NCBI GenBank assembly: GCA_035222895.1
Contig: JAVYIG010002365.1
Location: 1-64,000 of the forward strand
From: Strongylocentrotus droebachiensis
Lineage: Eukaryota; Echinodermata; Echinoidea; Camarodonta; Strongylocentrotidae
Length of the DNA stretch: 64,000 bases
Direction of reading: 5' to 3'
Shown here piece after piece: positions 55,338 through 64,000 of this stretch. Positions within the stretch are counted from its first letter, which is position 1; every line of letters begins with the position of its first letter. Below the pieces are notes generated by a model, which saw nothing but the letters and a program-made list of their open reading frames with translations, had not been told where the DNA came from and did no database searches. The translations under genes and the position numbers were made by a program.

Positions 55338-57086
55338 GGGTCATTCCATGTCAAATCACCCAATGGTTTTAACCAGACCATTTTTGATTTTGATGAAACT
55401 TAGTGTACTTGTTGAGTGGGATCTCACAGCACCAAATTCCAAATTTTAGGTCAATCGGGTGAGGGGTTTGGGAGATACGGCCCACCAAATTTTGAGATTT
55501 TTCAAAATGGGGGTGGCGGGCCTACCTTTGAACCCTTGTATCTCGGGACTTAATGGGTCAATCTTCACAAAATTTGTATTGTTGGAAAGGGTATTCAATA
55601 AGGATTCCAAATCTGCCGCCATTCTGAAAATTCGTACATGTTGGGGTACTTTGACCTCTTGACCTCAGATTTGACCTTGAAATTGACCTTGTGGATCACG
55701 TAACTTTGACAACATTTTTCATGAAATGTAATCTCTGACATGTTCACTAAAACATATAAAAGTTTCAGAGATATAATATTTTTTGTTTAGGAGCTATAAG
55801 GATTGAAAGTATCCATGTTCACAGATATTCACAATAAACCCTATTATAATGTATATACAATACATGCAATATGCAGTACAACATACATCTTCCACATGCT
55901 TTTTTGTTTTAGGCATATCCATCCTAAATGTCAGCAGTACTTGAATAGAAATAAAATTACAAGTTCATATAGGCCTAAAGGGTTAACAGGATGTATGGCT
56001 TTAGGCCTCTGAGTCGGTTCTAGGATAATTACCACCCCCTGGAAAATTAACCCCCAGGAAATGTCTCCCCCCCCCCCAATGGACTATCACACCCAGATGA
56101 TTATTACCCCCTAGAAAATTACCTCCTAGGACAATCTGTCCCCCCCCTCCCCCCCCCCCCCCCGAGGACAATTAACCCCCGGACAATTACCCCCCCCCCC
56201 CCCCCCTCCCCGGAAAATTACCCCTCAAGAATAATATACCCCCAAAAAAAATCTGCTTTGGTTAAAACTAACTTATTATCAGGATGGACTTCCCCTTTAA
56301 CGAATAGGGGGGGAGGGGTAATTGTCCTTGGGGGGTAATTGTCCTTTGAGGGTAGTTTTCCGGGGGGAATTTTCCAGGGGGGTAATTATCCTAGAACCGA
56401 CTCAGAGGTCTAAAGCCATACATCCTGTTAACCCTTTAGGCCTATATGAACTTGTAATTTTATTTCTATTCAAGTACTGCTGACATTTAGGATGGATATG
56501 ACTAAAACAAAAAAGCATGTGGAAGATGTATGTTGTACTGTGCATATTGCATGTATTGTATACATTATAATAGGGTTTATTGTGAATATCTGTGAGCATG
56601 GATACTTTCAATCCTTATTGCTCCAAAACAAAAAATATTATATCTCTGAAACTTTTATATGTTTTAGTGAACATGTCAGAGATTACATTTCATGAAAAAT
56701 GTTGTCAAAGTTACGTGATCCACAAGGTCAATTTCAAGGTCAAATCTGAGGTCAAGAGGTCAAAGTACCCCAACATGTACAAATTTTCAAAATGGCGGCA
56801 GATTTGGAATCCTTATTGAATACCCTTTCCAACAATACAAATTTTGTGAAGATTGACCCATTAGGTCCCAAGATACAAGGGTTCAAAGGTAGGCCCGCCA
56901 CCCCCATTTTTGAAAAAATCTCAAAATTTGGTGGGCCGTATCTCCCAACCCCCTCACCCGATTGACCTAAAATTTGGGATTTGGTGCTGTGAGATCACAC
57001 TCAACAAGTTCACTAAGTTTCATCAAAATCAAAAATGGTCGGGTTCAGATTTTCAGATTTTTGGGTGATTTGACATGGAATGACCC
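55338..57086. mobile_element. 1.75-kb palindromic DNA element, ~730-bp arms
   Basis: The arms start GGGTCATTCCATGTCAAATC at left and are inverted at right (ending TGGAATGACCC). AATA lies on both sides (55334-55337 and 57087-57090), a probable 4-bp target duplication. The arms match closely by eye over ~730 bases and meet in a ~280-base loop that is C-rich and then G-rich (repeated AATTACCCCC words). No real coding frame; mirrored short frames occur in both arms because the sequence is inverted. The transcript would fold into a very long hairpin. Confidence 0.8.
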
Positions 57087-57870
57087 AATAGTTGATGGTG
57101 CATCACACCCATTTATTGCATCAAAATGGAACAACAACAAAAAAGTGCTCTCTGTTTTTGTTTTCTTTTTGATATTTTGGCTAGTCAAACAGAATTGTCT
57201 GGCAAGCTGCCCTTGCAGAGTTTATGCTGTTGATGCTTAACTACATTTTGGCTTGCTGGAATTTAGTTGAAAGGTTTCATCAGATTGAAAAAAGAGAGAG
57301 GGAGAGAAAAGTAGGAGATGGAAAAGGACATAGAAATAAGAATGAGAATAAGAGAGAGGATGAGAGAAATCACTGAATATATACATGTATGTAGTGTAGT
57401 GTGGAAATGGAGACAAAGAGAAAGAGGAAAGGGAACATACAATAGAATTGGATTTGTTGTGAGAGAGAATCAGAATGAGAGAGAGAGAGAGGAGGGGGAG
57501 GGATAGGAGAAATTGTGGTGTGTGGGTGGGGGGGGGGGGGGGGCTTCAAGTCTTACATTTGTAAGTAATGTATACTCCTTGGGAGAGATCTTTGCAGAAG
57601 TTTGAATGCACTTGAAATGGAGGTACATGTAAACAATGCAAATACACATTTGTACAGATAACAAATTTCCATGTATTCTTGTGAATTTGGATGACTAAAA
57701 AGAATTGAATTAAATATATAAAGTTAATGGTCTGAAATGCAAGACTACTTGTGAGCTGAGGTGAAATTTATGTGTAGTCGGAATAGGCATTATTATTATC
57801 AGTGAGCATTGTGATCTGTATGCAGAGATTGTGCACTCACACACTCAATGAGTGAAGACGTTGCTCTTGC
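57087..57870. other. no gene; GA-rich repeat and a G run
   Basis: Contains GAGAGA stretches at about 57288-57500 and a run of about 15 G near 57528-57543. Non-coding. Confidence 0.5.
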
Positions 57871-57872
57871 TC

Positions 57873-57973
57873 TGTCGGGATGCACCCGACATGGGATGAG
57901 TCATCCTACATGTCTATAAATACAATTGCTCCCTCAATAGTCTTGATTCAGACCTGCAAAACAATAAGGGCGG
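57873..57973 (+). promoter_or_regulatory. candidate Pol II promoter and splice donor
   Basis: A perfect hairpin TGTCGGG/CCCGACA (57873-57891) is followed by the AP-1 consensus TGAGTCA (57897-57903) inside the palindrome GGATGAGTCATCC, then TATAAATA (57915-57922). About 50 bases on, GCG|GTGAGC (57973) would serve as a splice donor. This looks like a TATA promoter with a short non-coding first exon. It could belong to CKAP5 (5 kb downstream) or to an unrecognised retroelement. Confidence 0.3.
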
Positions 57974-58329
57974 TGAGCAATTTAGCAGTCGAAAGCTCAA
58001 AAAGTGCTCTGGTTAAAACAAAAACTCAATAAAATTATTATATATCTCTGAAAAAAATCACACTTCGTACAACACTAAATGCTAAAAGAGCTCCCTCGAA
58101 TAGAAAAGATTTGTTGTTACACTGATACATGTACATAATACCGTATGTCATTATCATACCTAGCCTTCTTGTGTGTTGTGACTTGTGAATTCTCATACTG
58201 GTTCATCACACGTCTAGTATCTCCATGGGCATACAGTACATGCATGTTTTGGGAAGGGGAGTTTCCGGTTGAAAATCAAAAACACATATATCGGGAGCAG
58301 AACACATTTTGATGAATACATCCTTTTCC

Positions 58330-58550
58330 CCTCAATTCAATTCAATTCAATTCATTTTATTTCATTCTCCACAAAAAACATTAAGATATACAGACATAGT
58401 ATACAGATAAGAGATCGATCACACGAAAAATACAGGGAAGAAACAAACACAATTTTATGGGAATGTGGGGTTAAGAAAAAGGGCCTTATGAACGTCAACC
58501 CCTTAAAAAGTATACACTGTATTGTTGAGAAAAAAAAAGGAAAGCAGTGA
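58330..58550 (-). mobile_element. LINE 3' end fragment
   Basis: Read on the - strand it ends GAATGAAATAAAATGAATTG followed by AATTG repeats, a typical LINE 3' tail with a short tandem terminus. No coding part is recognised. Confidence 0.4.
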
Positions 58551-58849
58551 GACCTTCCTGAGAGTAATTTTTTCTTCTCCAGATTAAAATGAATTTTGAA
58601 GTGACTACTCTACTGAGTATAACTGAATATTGCTTTATTTTCTTGTCAGGTCGTGTACACACTCCATTTAGCTACTGTGTGTAGGAATAATAGATACCAC
58701 GATAAAACACAACACATCTTTATTCTGTTTCCATTTTAATGTAAAAATATTAACAGCAGCCTGCTCAGATAAAATAAATGAAGTGGCAAATCAGTTATCA
58801 ACAATGTTATCTAATCTGATCATAGAGCTGTTTCATTCCTAAGGTCATT

Positions 58850-59191
58850 AGGCCTGTCTTCACTAGCTCGAGATTGCCAAATATCCCGCTATTTGAACTA
58901 CATGTATCCCAATCGCAAACTATCCAGCTAATTTGCGTTTTCATCAGCCCGAAGTTGCATTTCGCGGGATATTTGGTCGGGATTGTCATCCCAAGATATC
59001 TTGGGATAGTTTGCAAAATATCCCACTATTTGTCTGGTGCGTCTTCACCAGACCGAAGACTGGCACTATTCAAGTTTCAAGTTTCAATTTCGAATCTCGA
59101 GCTGATGAAGACGCAATTTGTAACTTTGAGATTATTTCCCAAATCAGAAAAAGCGGGCTATTTGGCAATCTCGAGATGATGAAGACGTGCC
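58850..59191. mobile_element. 342-bp MITE with TA flanks, mariner-like
   Basis: Ends GGCCTGTCTTCACTAGCTCG and the inverted CGAGATGATGAAGACGTGCC, with TA on each outer side. The subterminal words GAGATTGCCAAATA and GCGGGATATTTGG are inverted too. Further TCTTCA/TGAAGA words occur inside. Non-coding. Confidence 0.7.
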
Positions 59192-61614
59192 TATTAAGTG
59201 CTAACTTTGATTAAGGATACCACATGTGTCACAATTAACAACAGACTTTGATTTTGAGATTTTAGTGATTATTTACACAAGTGTCCATTTGATTAATATG
59301 TAATTAGCTCATTACATGTACATGTATCTCATAGCAACCATACAATAAGTCATTTATTTATTCATGATTTCTTTCAACATGGTAGTTTCATTCACTCTCA
59401 CTGGAAGCCAGTGGACCTGCTTTTGCAGAAAGTCCTGCCTAATATAACAGTATAAAAACACAAATGTAAAATATACAATCATTAACAATAATTATCCATA
59501 ATACATATTGAATATCAAATTAAACATATCTTTTTAAAAATAACACTATTTTAATCATACAATATTTATTATCAATAGAAAAAACAAAAACTGTTTGTGA
59601 GCACAAATGGCCACATACTGTACATGTAGTCATGTACATGTATGCATGTCAGGCAAGGTACAAGTACAAGTTAACATACTGTACATGTACAATGTACATG
59701 TACACGAAGGGCCTGCAACCTCTTAATGAGGCTGTCGGAAGTGAGAAATGAAATAGATTAATTATACTGTACACTGTATATCTATCTAAGGAAAGTGTAT
59801 GAGGCTATATACCGTAAGCCATATATGTAACAATAATGTCAATTACCGGTATACGCTATTTTAGTGTCTATTAGAGGAGTAACAGCTCTCTGAAAACTCC
59901 AAGTCTAAAACTGTGAAAATTGGAATCTGTCTACCTAAGAACTACCCATCGACTTGATGACATAATCTTATGTCGAGCATGGCTTAATCTTAACTGTATA
60001 CTATAGGTGAACAGATCAGCCCGTCAGTGTTATTGGCAAGTTTGACCCCTGCTGACCCGTAATTTGTCGGGTGCAGAAAATGAGGTTTTTAATTTGCTTT
60101 AGTGCAATACTGAAAGGGAAAATATTTGTTTCCTTTAAATATTTGTATTCTTTGTCCATTTAACTTTCAGTCACATAAAGTTGTATTTTTATCAGGTATT
60201 CCTACGTGGACGTAATGTAGATGTGCATTAATCCATTGAATGTGATTATATACATTTATAGTACACATGTACAGCAGGAAAATCTGGCTGATAGTGATAG
60301 TGAGACATACTTTTCTTGGTAATGAATAATGATGATGGTATCAACTCTCATGACATTACCCATCCCCTACAATTGAGTTCCAAGGATCAGATTGGTAGCA
60401 GTGAAAAAAATACACAGGGGCTCAGGGCGAAATAGCCCCCGAAATGCCCCAAAGACCCCCCGAAAATCAGAAAAGAGGCCCCTTAAATTTGCATAGAGTT
60501 CATGTTATTTTCATGCAGGCAAGGTTGAAAAGTAGCCCCTGTTTTGGTAGCACAGCATATATTCCTCACGACTGAGCATCCATAATAATAATGCATCATG
60601 ACTGCCAACCTTTACTATTTAGGAGGAATAATTCCTATTTTCTGCCGCAAAACTAGCGTCATGAAACCTTCATGTACAAATGTACTTGCCTCTCTATTTT
60701 TTTGAAAACATCTGTATAAAAGCATGTCAAATGTACCATGTCAAATGTACCATATTCCTAATTTGGGCCTTGGAGATGACTAATTTTTGCTACCTGGAAG
60801 ATTGACGGGTATGGGACATGAATCCGTATCCAATCATACAATTACAGGAATTGAACATAATCTATGTGTCATACTACATGTACATATACATGTACATGTA
60901 TGAATACTGAAATGCTTGCATGTACATGTACAATGTACAATTAATAGAGTACCGAAGCTGTGACATCATAACAATCTATGTTTGGAATTTCTCAATTTTT
61001 TCTTCATTTTCTGAAAGAGCATACAAAATAATATCCAGATATTGAAAAACCAATTGAATGTATGTAAAGTATTAGCTGAGATATGACCGTTTGAATAAAA
61101 AAAAATTGCCTATGGGAACTCAGTGTTATATTGCTCTGGCTCCTAATGTTATGCTAACTCTAGGGCCATGCATCTCATATTCATAACACTGGAAATCTTG
61201 TTTAATAAACAATGCCTTTAACCTACCTATTGCTGTTGCTGATTTGTATACTTTATAAAAACTGTCGCTGTTACAAAACCATTTGTGGACCACCCTGGTA
61301 CATGTATTGCATCTTGAAACTGATAATTATTTTCCCTTCTATCTATCTGTTCTATCTCATTTTTCTCAGACTAGTTCCTGTCGATCATTGCAGTTGAAGG
61401 AAGTACGAACACAGATCGCATCTGAATTATCTTGTTTGACCAACACTGATCACCTGACACTGATCACCTGACCAATGAGGCATAATGGCAGATGATCAAG
61501 AATATTGAAACTTCCCATTGATGAACAATGTGTTCACAAGGTTAGTATTGAAACAGCAATAATAATAATGATAATAATATCTCTTGTTTGCCCAGGGTAG
61601 CCTACATTGTAATC
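59192..61614. other. intergenic, rich in TACATGTA words
   Basis: No gene recognised in 2.4 kb upstream of CKAP5. TGTACATGTACA-like palindromes cluster at about 59620-59705 and 60870-60945. GCCAACC.TTACTATTTAGGAGGAATAATTCC at 60604-60640 resembles 35-75 at the window start, a weak dispersed repeat. Confidence 0.5.
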
Positions 61615-62010
61615 CAGAGATGCCAACTGTTCCGTTTTTGCTGTATTTGTTCCGTTTTTTTGCTATGAATACGGCAGTACGTTTTTTGTATGTTTTGTTA
61701 CGCTTTTTTTTTTTTTTTTTTTTTTAGTGACGTTTTTCTTAATTTCTGATCATGGGCTTTGTGTCGTAAGTGTATTATGCACCTACGTCTTCAAACGATG
61801 CATGCAGGATGGTGATACGGGCCAAAAACTGCGCACTTTGCGAACAACCCACGTGTAATTTATGCACGTCGTGCTCCGATCCGGGTACGTATACGTGGTA
61901 CTGCTGGTATTTTTAAGCTGCACGATTGGGCGATATGTTAAGGTGAGAGATTTTGTCAAAAAGACTGTTTTTTTGTCCAAAAATACTGTTGAAGAAGGTT
62001 GGCATCTCTG
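61615..62010. mobile_element. TIR element with CAGAGATGCCAAC ends, 396 bp
   Basis: CAGAGATGCCAAC at left and GTTGGCATCTCTG at right. The left part has repeated TTCCGTTTTT words and a T run of about 20. No target duplication is seen, so it is uncertain. Confidence 0.45.
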
Positions 62011-62333
62011 CCTTGGTCCAAACTGAGAGAAATATGGCCTTGTAATATCCCAGGGGTTGCTTGGGAGTACCAATGCTATGTCGCAGGTGTTACATGCATT
62101 CATGTATGTATTGTCCTTGTCAGGGAGAATTTCTGTCTTCGATATTTTTACTCTTTAGTCAACCAAAATTTGATAAGAGCACCAAAATTAGTATGTTCTC
62201 ACTCAGTTTAATACACCGATAAAACCGACACTAGACCGATAATACTCCCAACGGCAAATGATACATGTGTACAAAATTGTTGGTCCTTTTGAAGTCGGTT
62301 TTGAATCAGCTTGGCGGTGTGACTGAGGTATTA

Positions 62334-62427
62334 GGGACTTTTAGATTTGCATGGACTGATACGTGTGACGTCTATTCAAGGCAGTGCAAGGCAATCCACG
62401 TTGTCGTTGTGCAAATCTAAAAGTCCC
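62334..62427. mobile_element. 94-bp MITE with TA flanks
   Basis: Perfect inverted ends: with the flanking TA they read TAGGGACTTTTAGATTTGCA and its exact complement. The centre is only ~55 bases. The size and the TA duplication suit a tiny mariner-type MITE. Confidence 0.7.
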
Positions 62428-62548
62428 TATTGTAAACTAGTGAGAAACCTGGCCCCTCCCTGCCCCTGGAAAACAAAAGGGAAAAAGTACAGCTGTGCTA
62501 CGATTAAAATCAATAATTACTCCCACTATTGTTATGCAGATTGTCTGG

Positions 62549-62904
62549 AATCTACATGCCTGTCATAATTATGATACAATTCTGGGATTTCTCATACATA
62601 AATGCAATTAACAATCGAGTCAAGTCTAAGATATAATTTGGATGAAGTTGAAAGTTGCTGCCAGTGAATCTACATGCCTGTCATAATTATGATACAATTC
62701 TGGGATTTCTCATGTACATGAATGCAATTAACAATCGAGTAAAGACTCAGATATAATTTGGATGAAGCTGAAAGTTGCTGCCAGTGAATCTACATGCCTG
62801 TCATAATTATGATACAATTCTGGGATTTCTCATCCATGAATGCGACAATCGAGTAAAGTCTGAGATATAATTTGGATGAAGTTGAAATTAAGTTGCTGCC
62901 AGTG
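62549..62904. repeat. three ~119-bp tandem repeats abutting the CKAP5 start codon
   Basis: Units start at 62549, 62667 and 62787 with AATCTACATGCCTGTCATAA and end GAAAGTTGCTGCCAGTG. The last unit ends GTTGCTGCCAGTGAACC, directly before ATGG (62909). Each unit contains an upstream ATG opening MPVIIMIQFWDFS, of 15-26 codons. If transcribed, these would be short upstream frames in the 5' leader. Confidence 0.9.
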
Positions 62905-62908
62905 AACC

Positions 62909-63049
62909 ATGGGGGATGAACGCCAGAGACGCGCTTATTTTGGTGATATGCCAGTATTGTTAGGTGGGAGTCTTGAGTCAATAACTGATCATTTCTTTAT
63001 GGAAGAGGTCGACCAGAGGATGTCTATCATTGACTTGTGCCAGCACGAG
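62909..63049 (+). CDS. CKAP5: CKAP5/XMAP215 (ch-TOG), coding exon 1
   Basis: ATG has a good context (ACCATGG) and opens MGDERQRR. The 47-codon exon ends IIDLCQHE at a phase-0 donor (GAG|GTAAGG). In other animals this exon is about 19 codons (MGDD... to ...C.HK) and is spliced at the same place. Here MGD(D/E), VDQ and C.HE are kept, but about 28 extra residues follow MGDE and six more (MSIIDL) follow VDQR. The protein is a microtubule polymerase that catches tubulin dimers with TOG domains at growing plus ends and centrosomes. A start at a later in-frame ATG (for example MEEVDQR) would give a more usual length. Confidence 0.75.
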
Positions 63050-63998
<949 letters not shown>

Positions 63999-64000
63999 CC

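Noticed and set aside
55803-56611. mirrored 69-codon frames with nearly the same protein
   Set aside because: They are the same sequence in the two arms of the palindromic element, not a duplicated gene.

Overview
The window is nuclear DNA of an animal, AT-rich, with introns, tRNA-derived SINEs, TATA-type promoters inside retroelements and very many fold-back DNA transposons. The only host protein-coding sequence I can support is at the far right: the first two coding exons (62909-63049 and 63762-63955, + strand) of a CKAP5/XMAP215/ch-TOG microtubule polymerase. The rest is repeats. The mix (DIRS and short-LTR Gypsy elements, T2/Kolobok-like TTAA elements, Harbinger-like MITEs, long G runs, TACATGTA-rich stretches) suggests a marine deuterostome invertebrate, perhaps a sea urchin. 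That is a guess from style, not a proven assignment.

Layout. 1-4390: a tRNA-SINE and several MITEs in otherwise featureless DNA. 4391-22482: a nested structure. A 32-bp minisatellite is interrupted by a block with a GC-hairpin satellite. The satellite is interrupted by a TTAA-flanked element (9987-21276), and that by a Harbinger-like element (9994-20792). Inside it lie two copies of another Harbinger-like transposon in opposite orientation (11267-15481 and 15873-20405), and the second copy carries a 213-bp MITE at a site that is empty in the first. 22490-26160: further MITEs, three short T2-like TTAA elements and an odd LTR/PBS/inverted-LTR fold-back.

26336-43557: one DIRS tyrosine-recombinase retrotransposon on the - strand, with gag, RT/RNase H, recombinase, inverted terminal repeats and an internal complementary region. 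Its RT is split just after the YLDD codons by a 12.1-kb DNA transposon (29471-41618) with a 32-bp terminal inverted repeat and an ATAT target duplication. That transposon in turn contains an apparently intact Gypsy retrotransposon (35631-41048) with identical 153-bp LTRs and an uninterrupted Gag-Pol frame. The DIRS gag ends on an A AAA AAC stop-adjacent heptamer, so RT is probably made by -1 frameshifting.

43558-62908: LINE 3' ends, degenerate GGGGCACTT repeats, a hAT-type element with an 8-bp target duplication, a Mutator-type element with long TIRs and a 9-10-bp duplication, a 1.75-kb palindromic element and several MITEs. Three tandem ~119-bp repeats then run directly up to the CKAP5 start codon. 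No CRISPR array, rRNA, functional tRNA gene or prokaryotic operon is present.
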